DNA of 64,000 bases, from positions 1,195,220 to 1,259,219 of the forward strand of contig JANVCC010009742.1 in NCBI GenBank assembly GCA_025345505.1, in the 5' to 3' direction. Source of the DNA: Todiramphus chloris collaris (lineage: Eukaryota; Chordata; Aves; Coraciiformes; Alcedinidae). Below are positions 34,313-43,262 of this stretch, in pieces; position 1 is the first letter of the stretch, and every line of letters begins with the position of its first letter. A program made the position numbers and the translations under genes. A model generated the notes under the pieces. The model searched no databases. It was not told where the DNA came from and saw only the letters and a list, made by a program, of their open reading frames with translations.

Positions 34313-36862
34313 ATGACCGGTCAACACCCCGATGAGCGGGACGCTGAAAGGGTCAGGTTCGATATTTTCAAGAGTATCGATCGGCTCCGCTTGTCCGCGT
34401 GGCTGACCCTGGCCTTCGAGCGGTTATGGCCGCGGGTTCTGCCGCTGTTGCTTGTCGCTGCACTGTTCGTGATCGTCGCCTGGTTCGGCCTGTTCCGCAT
34501 GATGCCGGATCTGGTCCGTCTCGGCCTGCTGACGCTGTTTGTCCTGTCGCTTCCGGTGTGCCTCTACACTCTGCTGAGATTCCGCCTGCCGGACCATGCC
34601 GATGTCAGCCGCCGCATCGAAGACGTCAACACGCTCGATCACCAGCCGATTGCCGTCCAGTCGGAAATCTTGGCGACCAGCACGGACGATCCCTTTGCCC
34701 AGGCCCTGTGGGACGAGCACCGCAAGCGCATGGCCGAACGCATCAGAGGCCTGAAAACCGGCCTGCCCCGGACAAACATCCCGGAAATCGACCCCTGGGG
34801 TCTGCGGGCCGTGATCGGGCTGCTTCTCGTCATCGCCTTCGCCTTTTCCGGCAGTCCGCTCGGCGGACGTCTCGGCGATGCATTCCAGAGCCACAGCAGC
34901 AGCAATGCGCTGCCGCCCCGCATCGACGCCTGGGTCACCCCGCCGCGCTATACGGGCCGCCCGCCGGTTTTCCTCACCTCGGCGGCCAATGACCAGGAAA
35001 AACAGTTCACCGTCCCGCAGAACAGTACGTTGACCATCCGCATCATCGGCGGCAACGGAACCGAACGGGTGACGCAGACCCTGCCGGACGGCAAGCCCGC
35101 CGACGTTCCGGTCAAGCAGGACGCGAAGACGGCCGACACCGCCCCGGCAAAAGACCAGCCGCGCAATTACGAGCTGACCCTCGATACCAACGCCACAGTG
35201 GGACTGATCAACAACGGCACCGTACATTCCGAATGGGCGTTTGCGGTGTTGCCGGACCAGCCGCCCACCATCCGCTTCACCAGGGAACCATCGAGCGCCG
35301 TCAATGGCACGATGGAACTGACCTATGAAATCAGGGACGATTATGGTGCGGCCAGCGCGCAGGCGAAGGTCGAGCAGGTCCAGCCGCCGGCAAAGGATGC
35401 AAGGCCGCTGTTCGAGGCCCCGGAAATCCCCCTCAGCCTGCCGAAGCGCGGCGCGGACGGCGGCGAGACCAAAACGACGCGGGACCTGACCGAACATGTC
35501 TGGGCCGGATCGGAAATCCGCATGACGCTTGTCGCGGTTGACGATGCCGGGCAGGAAGGCAGGAGCGAGACCAAAACCCTTGTCATGCCGGAACGTCCCT
35601 TTGCCAATCCGCTGGCGCGCGCGGTGGTGGAGCAGCGGCGCATGCTGGCGCTGAACGCCAATGCCAAGCCGGATGTGCTGAACATGCTGGATGCCATTAC
35701 CCTGTGGCCGGAAGAGACCATCCGGAATCCGGCCCGTTATCTGGGTCTGCGCAGCATCCGCTCCCGGCTCAACCTTGCGAAGAGCGATGACCAGCTGCGC
35801 GATGTCGTCGCCTATATGTGGCAGGTGGCGCGCGGCATCGAAGACGGCGCCCTGTCCGACGCCGAGCGCAGTCTGCGCGAAGCCCAGGAGGCGCTGCGCC
35901 AGGCGATCGAGCAGAATGCCAGTCCCGAAGAAATCGACAAGCGCATGGCCGACCTGCGCAAGGCCATGAACAAATATATGCGCGAGCTTGCCCAGCAGGC
36001 CCAGCGCAATCCCAACATGGCGCAGGCGCCCGATCCCAACGCCCGCGAATTGCGGCAGGAGGATATCGACCGCATCCTCAAGCAGATCGAGGAACTGGCC
36101 AAGCAGGGCTCGAAGGAGCAGGCCCAGCAGTTGCTCTCGCAGCTCAACGACATGCTGAACAATCTGCAGATGCGCCAGGCCCAGGGCAAGAACGGCCAGG
36201 GCGACCAGATGAAACAGCAGATGGACAAGCTCGGCGATCTGATGCGGCGCCAGCAGAAAATGATGAACGAGACCCACAGGCTGGAACAGCAGCGCCAGAA
36301 TGGCATGATGCAGGACAATGGCCAGTTCGGCGGCCAGATGGGACAGGACGGCCAGCAGGGCCAGATGTCAGAGGAAGATATCGCCAAGGCGCTGAAGGGC
36401 CTGCAGGACGGCCAGGGCAAGCTGCAATCCGACCTGCAGCAGCTGATGGACGATCTGAACGGCCAGGGCGTTACGCCCAACAAGGATTTCGGTGACGCCG
36501 GAAAATCCATGGGAGATGCCCAGAAATCCCTCGGCGAGGCTGATGGCGGACAAGCGCTCGACCAGCAGAGCAATGCGCTGGATTCCCTGCGCAAGGGCGG
36601 ACAGGACATGATGAAGCAGATGCAGGCCATGGGCCGGGCGGGCAAGCCGGGCGGTCCACAGCAGAGTGACCGCGACCCCTTGGGACGGCCGTCCAAATCC
36701 GACAGCGGCACCGATTTCGGGCCGGACCGGAACATGCTGCCCGGGCAGGCCGATATCCAGCGCGCCCGGCAAATCCTCGATGCCATCCGCGAGCGGCTCG
36801 GCAATGCGCTAAGCCCGCAGATGGAAAAAGACTATCTGGAGCGCCTGCTGAAATTCAACTGA
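34313..36862 (+). CDS. TIGR02302-family membrane protein with Gln-rich coiled tail
   Basis: 849 residues. Two or three membrane helices in the first 90 residues (about 38-85) and another near 160-180 are followed by a beta-rich periplasmic-like region (about 200-430) and a long helical C-terminal half extremely rich in Gln, Met, Asp and Gly (about 540-760). This layout, downstream of lysA, is typical of the uncharacterised TIGR02302 family of Rhizobiales. The function is not known. The Gln/Met-rich part is low-complexity and likely a coiled or disordered assembly region. Confidence 0.88.
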   Translation: MTGQHPDERDAERVRFDIFKSIDRLRLSAWLTLAFERLWPRVLPLLLVAALFVIVAWFGLFRMMPDLVRLGLLTLFVLSLPVCLYTLLRFRLPDHADVSRRIEDVNTLDHQPIAVQSEILATSTDDPFAQALWDEHRKRMAERIRGLKTGLPRTNIPEIDPWGLRAVIGLLLVIAFAFSGSPLGGRLGDAFQSHSSSNALPPRIDAWVTPPRYTGRPPVFLTSAANDQEKQFTVPQNSTLTIRIIGGNGTERVTQTLPDGKPADVPVKQDAKTADTAPAKDQPRNYELTLDTNATVGLINNGTVHSEWAFAVLPDQPPTIRFTREPSSAVNGTMELTYEIRDDYGAASAQAKVEQVQPPAKDARPLFEAPEIPLSLPKRGADGGETKTTRDLTEHVWAGSEIRMTLVAVDDAGQEGRSETKTLVMPERPFANPLARAVVEQRRMLALNANAKPDVLNMLDAITLWPEETIRNPARYLGLRSIRSRLNLAKSDDQLRDVVAYMWQVARGIEDGALSDAERSLREAQEALRQAIEQNASPEEIDKRMADLRKAMNKYMRELAQQAQRNPNMAQAPDPNARELRQEDIDRILKQIEELAKQGSKEQAQQLLSQLNDMLNNLQMRQAQGKNGQGDQMKQQMDKLGDLMRRQQKMMNETHRLEQQRQNGMMQDNGQFGGQMGQDGQQGQMSEEDIAKALKGLQDGQGKLQSDLQQLMDDLNGQGVTPNKDFGDAGKSMGDAQKSLGEADGGQALDQQSNALDSLRKGGQDMMKQMQAMGRAGKPGGPQQSDRDPLGRPSKSDSGTDFGPDRNMLPGQADIQRARQILDAIRERLGNALSPQMEKDYLERLLKFN

Positions 36863-36870
36863 GGCTAGTC

Positions 36871-36920
36871 GTCCGATTCTGACATTCGCATGCTGCGCGT
36901 GATGTGAAATTCGTTCCACT
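36871..36920. repeat. Degenerate copy of the 22473-22639 palindromic repeat
   Basis: 50 bp joining GTCCGATTCTGACATT, ATTCGCAT-CT-CGCGTGATGT and GAAATTCGTTCCACT blocks in the order found in the longer copy, with the intervening parts deleted. It lies between the TIGR02302 gene and hpt, which converge. Confidence 0.7.
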
Positions 36921-36926
36921 AGAGCC

Positions 36927-37463
36927 TCAGTCCCGGACGACACCGACATAGGGCAGCTGCCGGAAGGAATGCCCGACATCCATGCCATAGCCGACGACGA
37001 AATAGTCGGGACATTCGAAGCCCTTGAAATCCGCTTCGATATCGGTTTTCCGCTTCACGCTCTTGTCCAGCAATACGGCGATGGACACGCTGCGCGCGCC
37101 GCGCTCCAGCATCAGTTCGCGGGTGAATTTCAGCGTCCTGCCCGATTCCAGGATATCGTCGATCAACAGCACGTCGCGGCCGTGCACATCGCTGTCGATG
37201 TCGCGCAGGAGCCGCACTTCCTTGCTCTCGGTGCCCTTGCCATAGCTGGACACGGTGATGAACTCGACATCAGGCTCGGCGCCCGCGTCGTGCATGGCGC
37301 GGATCAGGTCCGCCGCGAAGATGAACGATCCCTTGAGGATCGAGATCACCAGCAGGTTGTCAAACCGTTTTGCCACAATGTCCTGCGCCAGTTCCAGATT
37401 GCGCGTGGCGATCTCCTGCGCACTGAATAGAACATCGATATTCTTCTCGCCAACTTTCGGCAT
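36927..37463 (-). CDS. hpt: Hypoxanthine phosphoribosyltransferase
   Basis: 178 residues. Purine salvage: hypoxanthine or guanine plus PRPP to IMP or GMP. VLLIDDILESGRT (98-110) is the PRPP motif; ISILKGSFIFAADLIRAM is the early substrate loop and FVVGYGMDVGHSFRQLPYVG the C-terminal hood. Length is normal. Confidence 0.95.
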   Translation of the reverse strand: MPKVGEKNIDVLFSAQEIATRNLELAQDIVAKRFDNLLVISILKGSFIFAADLIRAMHDAGAEPDVEFITVSSYGKGTESKEVRLLRDIDSDVHGRDVLLIDDILESGRTLKFTRELMLERGARSVSIAVLLDKSVKRKTDIEADFKGFECPDYFVVGYGMDVGHSFRQLPYVGVVRD

Positions 37464-37589
37464 GCAACTCTTCCTGATTTTCCGGTAAGCAAGGCTCCTG
37501 GAGCCTTTCCTGTTTGAAAGGCTCTATAGCCCGATATCGGCCGGAAAAGCAAAACCTCAGCGTTTTTTCGACCGGTCAATCGGCGCCGG

Positions 37590-37943
37590 TCAACGGATCG
37601 CGTTGCCTGCGGGCGCGGACACGCTCATGCCAGGCATGTGGGAACCGGCGGCATGCCGCTGGCTGAAAAGCACATGCCCGCCGCAGATCCAGAACGTCGA
37701 CGCCGCAACCAGAAGCACCAGCAGCCAATAGGCGAAGCCGGGCATGCGCGCCTGCGCCTCCTGCGACTTTTGGAGAATTGTCATGCGCGCGTTTACGGGG
37801 AAATGTGCGTCCAGGCTTTGCCGGGAGGAAGGGGGTGACATGGATTCATAGATTGCGTCTTCCGCCCCGCCCTTGTCGAAGTGGAGCGCCGGGACAATAT
37901 GCGAAACAGTTTCGCCGCTCATCGTTTTAAACCGTGCAATCAC
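37590..37943 (-). CDS. Single-pass membrane protein, unknown
   Basis: 117 residues from a GTG start with GGAAAA upstream; an in-frame ATG at 37922 is an alternative. A polar N-terminal 65 residues precedes one membrane helix (about 70-90, AYWLLVLLVAASTFWICGG), then a short polar tail. No family is recognised. It is divergent from ftsE. In some relatives an MJ0042-type zinc-finger membrane protein occupies this position, but no Cys pairs are present here. Confidence 0.55.
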   Translation of the reverse strand: MIARFKTMSGETVSHIVPALHFDKGGAEDAIYESMSPPSSRQSLDAHFPVNARMTILQKSQEAQARMPGFAYWLLVLLVAASTFWICGGHVLFSQRHAAGSHMPGMSVSAPAGNAIR

Positions 37944-38110
37944 GTGTTTTCCGGTCGTTCTGCCATGTTGCAGTCATGATCCTCCGAATCATTGTGGCAG
38001 CCTATCGCCCAATAATTAATGTTTCGCCGAACGGATGCAGCGATTGATGGGTGGTCAAATCCGTCCGCGCTGAATAAAACACGCGTGGACAAGAAACTTG
38101 GAAAGTCAGC

Positions 38111-38770
38111 TTGATTCGTTTTGAGAATGTCGGTTTGCGATACGGGATGGGCCCGGAGGTTCTGCGTGATGTCAGCCTCCATATTTCACCCCGCTCGTTT
38201 CAGTTTTTGACCGGCCCGTCGGGCGCGGGCAAGACATCGCTGCTGCGCCTGCTGTTCATGACGCTGAAGCCGACGCGCGGTCTCATCACCGTCTTTGGCA
38301 AGGACATCGCGACCATCTCCTCCAAGGAAATGCCTTTGCTGCGCCGCCGGATCGGCGTGGTGTTCCAGGACTTCCGCCTGCTCGATCACATGACGACCTA
38401 CCAGAATGTCGCCCTGCCGCTGCGGGTGCGCGGCAAGGAGGAAGCCACCTATCGCGCGGAAGTCGAGGAATTGCTGCACTGGGTTGGCTTGGGCGAACGC
38501 ATGCACGTGCTGCCGCCGGTGCTGTCAGGCGGCGAGAAACAGCGTGCCGCGATTGCCCGCGCCCTGATCGACCAGCCGGAAATCCTGCTGGCCGACGAGC
38601 CGACCGGCAATGTCGATCCGCCCCTTGCCCGGCGCTTGCTGCGCCTGTTCGGCGAACTGAACCGTTCCGGTACCGCCGTGGTCATAGCCACCCACGATCT
38701 TACCCTGATGGATCAGGTCAATGCGCGCCGCATGATTCTCGATCAGGGGAGGCTCGACATCTATGATTGA
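38111..38770 (+). CDS. ftsE: Cell division ATP-binding protein FtsE
   Basis: 219 residues, TTG start with GGAAAG just upstream. ABC ATPase: Walker A GPSGAGKTS (about 36-44), signature LSGGEKQR, Walker B ILLADEPTGNVDP, His switch. With FtsX it controls peptidoglycan hydrolases at the septum. ftsX starts 8 bp before its stop, so they are translationally coupled. Confidence 0.95.
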   Translation: MIRFENVGLRYGMGPEVLRDVSLHISPRSFQFLTGPSGAGKTSLLRLLFMTLKPTRGLITVFGKDIATISSKEMPLLRRRIGVVFQDFRLLDHMTTYQNVALPLRVRGKEEATYRAEVEELLHWVGLGERMHVLPPVLSGGEKQRAAIARALIDQPEILLADEPTGNVDPPLARRLLRLFGELNRSGTAVVIATHDLTLMDQVNARRMILDQGRLDIYD

Positions 38771-39761
38771 CGCCGCCCGCCTCAGGGAGCTGGCCGCGGA
38801 TCTGACCGGTCGCGCCATCCAGCTTGTGCGTGGCAAGAACGGCCAGGCGCCCATCGTGCCCGCCGGCAATGTCGTCGGCCATGCCCTGATGATCGTGATC
38901 GCCATCATGACGTTCCTCGCCTGCCTGACCATCGGGGCGGTCAGTCTCGTCCAGTCGACCGCGGCGACATGGCAGAGCCAGATTTCGACCGAAGCCACCA
39001 TCCAGATCCGTCCGGTCGAGGGCCAGGACATGGAAGCGCTGCTCGTTCAGGCCGGCAAGCTTGCACAGGGCTTTTCTGGGGTCAAATCCACCCGCGTCAT
39101 CGACCGGGCGGCCACGGCCCGTCTGCTGGAGCCATGGCTCGGCACCGGGCTCAACATCGATGATTTGCCGGTGCCGCGGCTGGTCGTCGTCACGCTCGAC
39201 GAGGCCTCCCCACCGGATTTCGCCTTGCTGCGCAGCGAACTCGTGAAGAACATCCCGGGTGCCAGTTTCGACGATCACCGCACCTGGGTCGACCGGCTCG
39301 TGTCCATGGCCCGTTCCACCGTGCTGATCGGCATGACGGTGCTCGGGCTGGTCATCGCCGCCACGGTTCTCACGGTGATTTTTGCCACGCGCGGCGCCAT
39401 GGCTGGTAATGGTCACATCATCGAAGTGCTGCATTTTATCGGCGCGGAACAGAAATTCGTCGCCCGGCAGTTCGAACGGCACTTTTTCTGGACCGCCCTG
39501 AAAGGCGCATTATGCGGCGGCGCGCTGGCCATCCTGATCTTTCTGCTCATTGGCTGGTGGTCGTCCCGCAATCTGGCAACGCCGGAAGCCGATCAGGCCA
39601 CAGCCCTGTTCGGCAATTTTTCCATCGGGTCAGGCGGCTATACCGGGGTCGTGCTGATCATTCTCGCAGTCAGTGTTTTGACCATGATTACAACACGAAT
39701 GACAGTCATAGCGCATTTACGCCAGGTCGACGGGCGCGCAGGCGACAGTCACGATACCTGA
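38763..39761 (+). CDS. ftsX: Cell division protein FtsX
   Basis: 332 residues with four membrane helices (about 43-63, 188-210, 235-260, 295-320) and a periplasmic loop after the first helix, the FtsX layout. It forms a membrane complex with FtsE. The overlap with ftsE is 8 bp. Confidence 0.92.
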   Translation: MIDAARLRELAADLTGRAIQLVRGKNGQAPIVPAGNVVGHALMIVIAIMTFLACLTIGAVSLVQSTAATWQSQISTEATIQIRPVEGQDMEALLVQAGKLAQGFSGVKSTRVIDRAATARLLEPWLGTGLNIDDLPVPRLVVVTLDEASPPDFALLRSELVKNIPGASFDDHRTWVDRLVSMARSTVLIGMTVLGLVIAATVLTVIFATRGAMAGNGHIIEVLHFIGAEQKFVARQFERHFFWTALKGALCGGALAILIFLLIGWWSSRNLATPEADQATALFGNFSIGSGGYTGVVLIILAVSVLTMITTRMTVIAHLRQVDGRAGDSHDT

Positions 39762-39829
39762 GCGATTTCGATTCAATTTGACGACATAAAATTCATGGGA
39801 GGTTTGCCGGCAAGGCTTATACACTCCCG

Positions 39830-40582
39830 GTGGCACGACTCTCGAACAAGGCAACGCGTGATCAGAAAATGGACGGCACGGACGACAGCAGCAACCAACC
39901 GCCGGCAGGCGCCGAAGCCCGCCCGCGCGGACTTGCGTCTGCATTGCGCAAGCGTGTTGCCCGCCCGTTCTTCCTGCTCGGCGTTCTGGCGCTCGGCTTG
40001 TTCCTCGGCGGGTTCATTGTCTTCAGCGATCATGTCAGCACCATGCAGACGCCTGAACTGGTTGAACCGGCTGATGGCATCGTCGTCCTGACGGGCGGCT
40101 ATTCGCGCATTGAAGGCGCGCTTGACCTGCTCAAGAACAAGCGTGGCAAGCGGCTTTTCATCAGCGGGGTCCATCCCTCGACCAAGCGCGGCGAGCTGCA
40201 GCGGGTAACGCGCGGCGATGCCACGCTGTTTGAATGCTGTGTCGACATCGACCGCTCGGCGCTCGACACGATCGGCAATGCCTCCGAGAGCATCAAGTGG
40301 GCCAAGGCCAACCATTACACGCGCATCATTGTCGTCACCAACAATTACCACATGCCCCGGACACTGGTGGAGCTGCGGCGCGCCTCGCAGGAGATCGAGT
40401 TCATCCCCTACCCCATAGTCAACAGCGATCTGCGCAATGGCGACTGGCTGGCCCGCGGCCAGGTGGTGCGCGTGCTTGTCGTCGAATATGTGAAATATCT
40501 CGGCGCGGTCATACGCTCTGCCCTGCCCGACAGCCTGTCGGCGGGGACACAAACCTTCGTTCGATGGATCAGGGGCGGCTGA
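39830..40582 (+). CDS. YdcF-family (DUF218) protein
   Basis: 250 residues. GTG at 39830 or ATG at 39869 could be the start. One membrane helix (about 44-66), then a DUF218 domain: EPADGIVVLTGGYSRIEGALDLL, LFISGVHPSTKRGEL, NASESIKWAKANHYTRIIVVTNNYHMPRTLVELRR. The family includes SanA and ElyC, linked to envelope integrity and lipid-carrier metabolism. It sits between ftsX and plsC. Confidence 0.88.
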   Translation: MARLSNKATRDQKMDGTDDSSNQPPAGAEARPRGLASALRKRVARPFFLLGVLALGLFLGGFIVFSDHVSTMQTPELVEPADGIVVLTGGYSRIEGALDLLKNKRGKRLFISGVHPSTKRGELQRVTRGDATLFECCVDIDRSALDTIGNASESIKWAKANHYTRIIVVTNNYHMPRTLVELRRASQEIEFIPYPIVNSDLRNGDWLARGQVVRVLVVEYVKYLGAVIRSALPDSLSAGTQTFVRWIRGG

Positions 40583-40635
40583 TTGGGAGTTCACGGCGCG
40601 CGCAAGTTGGTATAACGAAGGCCTGACCAACCGCC

Positions 40636-41436
40636 ATGACCGGGACCCCGATGACGATCATCCGATCAATTGTCTTCAATATCGCCTTCTATCTCAACCT
40701 GATCATCCAGATGATCATCTTCACGCCCTATTACTTCCTCAGCTCCCGCAGGAATGCCTGGAGCGTGCCGAAGAACTGGGCAAGGTCCAACCATTGGTTG
40801 CAGAAGGTTCTGGCCGGCACGGATCACGTGATCGAGGGTATCGAGAACATTCCCGATGGTCCCTACATCTGCGCGCCCAAACATCAATCGTTCTGGGATG
40901 CCTATGCCTTCCTGCCGCAGATCGCCGATCCCGTCTATATTCTCAAACGCGAGCTGATGTGGATTCCCCTGTTCGGCTGGTACATCCTCAAGATGAAGAT
41001 GGTGCCGATCGACCGGGGCAAACGCTCGGTCGCCATGAAGACGGCGATCCGGGGGGCGCGGGACGCCGTTTCCCAGGGCCGCCAGCTGATGATCTATCCG
41101 GAAGGCACCCGCACCGCACCGGGTGCACCGCCCGCCTATAAATATGGCGTGGCGCATATCTATACCGAGCTTGGCGTGCCGGTGCTGCCGATCGCCCATG
41201 TCGCCGGTCTATACTGGCCGCGCCGCAAGTTCCGCCGCTTTCCCGGCACGATCCGCTGCCGCATCCTGCCGCCGATCCAGCCGGGCCTCGACGCCGAGAG
41301 CTTCCTGAAAAAATTGCAGGAAGTGACGGAAGCCGCATGCGATGAACTGCTGATCGAGGCGGCCCGTTCTGAAAACCCGCCGCCCCTGCCGCCGACGGCA
41401 GTGCAGCGGCTGAAGGAGCTCGGGGTAACGGTCTGA
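40636..41436 (+). CDS. plsC: 1-acylglycerol-3-phosphate O-acyltransferase
   Basis: 266 residues. Adds the second acyl chain in phosphatidic acid synthesis. The HX4D catalytic motif is KHQSFWDA (His83, Asp88), and MIYPEGTRTAPG is the glycerol-phosphate binding motif. A hydrophobic N-terminal helix (about 10-33) anchors it to the membrane. A second in-frame ATG at residue 6 is an alternative start. Confidence 0.93.
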   Translation: MTGTPMTIIRSIVFNIAFYLNLIIQMIIFTPYYFLSSRRNAWSVPKNWARSNHWLQKVLAGTDHVIEGIENIPDGPYICAPKHQSFWDAYAFLPQIADPVYILKRELMWIPLFGWYILKMKMVPIDRGKRSVAMKTAIRGARDAVSQGRQLMIYPEGTRTAPGAPPAYKYGVAHIYTELGVPVLPIAHVAGLYWPRRKFRRFPGTIRCRILPPIQPGLDAESFLKKLQEVTEAACDELLIEAARSENPPPLPPTAVQRLKELGVTV

Positions 41437-41462
41437 GATTTCCGGGGTCCGCAACACCCATA

Positions 41463-41587
41463 GTGCGTGGTTCGACAAGCTCACCATGAGGGAGGGTGAG
41501 GGTTGCAGAGAGCTGCATTCTGCAACGTTTGTGATTAGCAATGCAGCTAAACCACCTCCCTCATGGTGAGCTTGTCGAACCACGCAC
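41463..41587. repeat. MITE-like inverted-repeat element, copy 2
   Basis: 125 bp with perfect 33-bp terminal inverted repeats (41463-41495, 41555-41587). Same arm core as 30021-30157; its interior is the reverse complement of copy 1's interior with changes. It lies between the 3' ends of plsC and the ChaC gene. Confidence 0.85.
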
Positions 41588-41624
41588 GGCAGCTGCTGCA
41601 ACTGGAAAAATTACAACCTGATCC

Positions 41625-42152
41625 CTAGCCGGGATTGCGGTCGATGGCGGCGACCAGGGTCTCGAACCAGTGGTCGCGGATATTCATCTTGCGCATGTGT
41701 TCAAGCGTATTGTGCACGTAATCCTCGTTGCGGCCGGACTGGCCAACCGAGCCGCGCACGGTGGCGGCAGCCTGTTCAACCGTCAGCGCCCCCGCATACT
41801 GAACATGCCTGCGGTCGACCACATAGGTCAGTGCCTCGACCTTGCGGCCATCGCTCAGACGGACGGCCAGCCGCTTCTCCAGATAGACATTGGTGACCAG
41901 TTCCCGCTCGCGCAGATAGGCGACGACCTCGTCTTCAAGCTCGCCGGGAACCCGGAAGGCCAGGCCAAGGCAGGAACCGCCATGATCGAGACCGAGCACA
42001 AGCCCCGGCCGTTCCGGCGTGCCGCGATGCACGTAGGAATGCACGCACAGCGCCCGCCTGTAGCCGTGCAGGCGCGCATGCATGGTTTCAACATGTGCAA
42101 AGCCTGGCTTCCACATCAGAGAACCATAGCCAAAGACCCAAAAATCGCCCAT
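41625..42152 (-). CDS. ChaC-like gamma-glutamylcyclotransferase
   Basis: 175 residues. FGYGSLMWKPGF at the N-terminus is the substrate loop of ChaC proteins, followed by LHGYRRALCVHSYVHRGTPERPGLVLGL and GLAFRVP. ChaC enzymes cleave gamma-glutamyl peptides such as glutathione, releasing 5-oxoproline. Length is a little below the usual 180-230. It is divergent from the DUF2125 gene. Confidence 0.9.
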   Translation of the reverse strand: MGDFWVFGYGSLMWKPGFAHVETMHARLHGYRRALCVHSYVHRGTPERPGLVLGLDHGGSCLGLAFRVPGELEDEVVAYLRERELVTNVYLEKRLAVRLSDGRKVEALTYVVDRRHVQYAGALTVEQAAATVRGSVGQSGRNEDYVHNTLEHMRKMNIRDHWFETLVAAIDRNPG

Positions 42153-42216
42153 ATCCGTCCTGATAGCTGTACTTCATTGCGAAGCTTCTTCCCTGACCGA
42201 TAGCGAGACCCGGACC

Positions 42217-43236
42217 ATGACGTCAAGCACTGCCGACAAACCTTACAATGCCGGACGGCGTATCCGTTTCCTGGCCGCAGGTATCGTCCTCGTCGGCCTG
42301 CTCTATACGGGCGGGTGGTACTACGTGGCCAACATGCTGGAAACGCGGGTTGCCGCCAATATTGCCGGCCTGCAGGCCAAGGGCATCAACGCCGCTTGCG
42401 ACAATGCGGCGGCCAGCGGCTATCCCTTCCGCCTTGGCCTCAACTGCTCCAAGGTGTCATGGGTCGACCAGGCGAAAAATGTTTCCGTCAGTGCCGGTGC
42501 CTTCCGCTCCGCCGCGCAGGTCTATGCACCCTTCCACATCGTGAGCGAGATCGACGGCCCGGCTGCCGTCAGCGCTCCCGGCATGCCGCCGCTCGACCTG
42601 AACTGGGACAATTTGAAATCCAGCGTGCGGCTGGACAAGCCCATTCCGCAACGCCTGTCGGTGCAGGGCCGCAATATCGTCGTCACCCAGCACAACCCGT
42701 CCGGTGCCGGCACACCGTTTGCCACCCTGAAGGACGGCCAGCTGCATTTCCGCGCCATGGAGCCGGTCATGGATATCGCGCTGTCTTTCAGCAGCCTGAA
42801 GGTTGCCGACAACACGGTCTATGACAAGCCGCTGCCCGAACTGACCGGCGCCGCCGATATCCAGATGGCAAACGGCTTTGCCCTGATCGGCAAGACGGAG
42901 CGTGATCTGAGCATCCTGCGCGGACAGTCCGGCCTGTTGCGCAACGTGGATCTCGCCCTGCCCGACGGCAGCGGCATCGCCCTATCGGGGCCCTTCTCCG
43001 TGGCGGACGACGGACGCATCAGCGGCGACTTCAAGATCACCCTGCGCAACCCGGAAAGCGTTGCCAATACGGCAAAGAGCATCTTCCCCGGTCAGGACAA
43101 GATCATTTCATCCGTGCTGCAGGCCATGGCCTTCGTGCCGAAGGATGCAAGCGGCGCGCCGACACTTCCCGTCTCGGTCAAGAACGGCAAGATGTCGGTC
43201 GGCTTCATCAGCATCGGCCGCCTGCCCTCGCTGTGA
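42217..43236 (+). CDS. DUF2125 envelope protein
   Basis: 339 residues. An N-terminal hydrophobic segment (about 18-40) is a signal anchor; the rest is a beta-rich periplasmic domain opening with ALETRVAAN-like sequence and Cys residues flanking YPFRLGLNC. This is the DUF2125 pattern common in Rhizobiales. The function is unknown. It is convergent with tyrC, 26 bp apart. Confidence 0.85.
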   Translation: MTSSTADKPYNAGRRIRFLAAGIVLVGLLYTGGWYYVANMLETRVAANIAGLQAKGINAACDNAAASGYPFRLGLNCSKVSWVDQAKNVSVSAGAFRSAAQVYAPFHIVSEIDGPAAVSAPGMPPLDLNWDNLKSSVRLDKPIPQRLSVQGRNIVVTQHNPSGAGTPFATLKDGQLHFRAMEPVMDIALSFSSLKVADNTVYDKPLPELTGAADIQMANGFALIGKTERDLSILRGQSGLLRNVDLALPDGSGIALSGPFSVADDGRISGDFKITLRNPESVANTAKSIFPGQDKIISSVLQAMAFVPKDASGAPTLPVSVKNGKMSVGFISIGRLPSL

Positions 43237-43262
43237 GGGCAAGTACAGCTGGCGCAGTGCTG

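Noticed and set aside
34424..36277. 617-codon minus-strand frame
   Set aside because: Antisense shadow of the TIGR02302 gene caused by high-GC codon bias.
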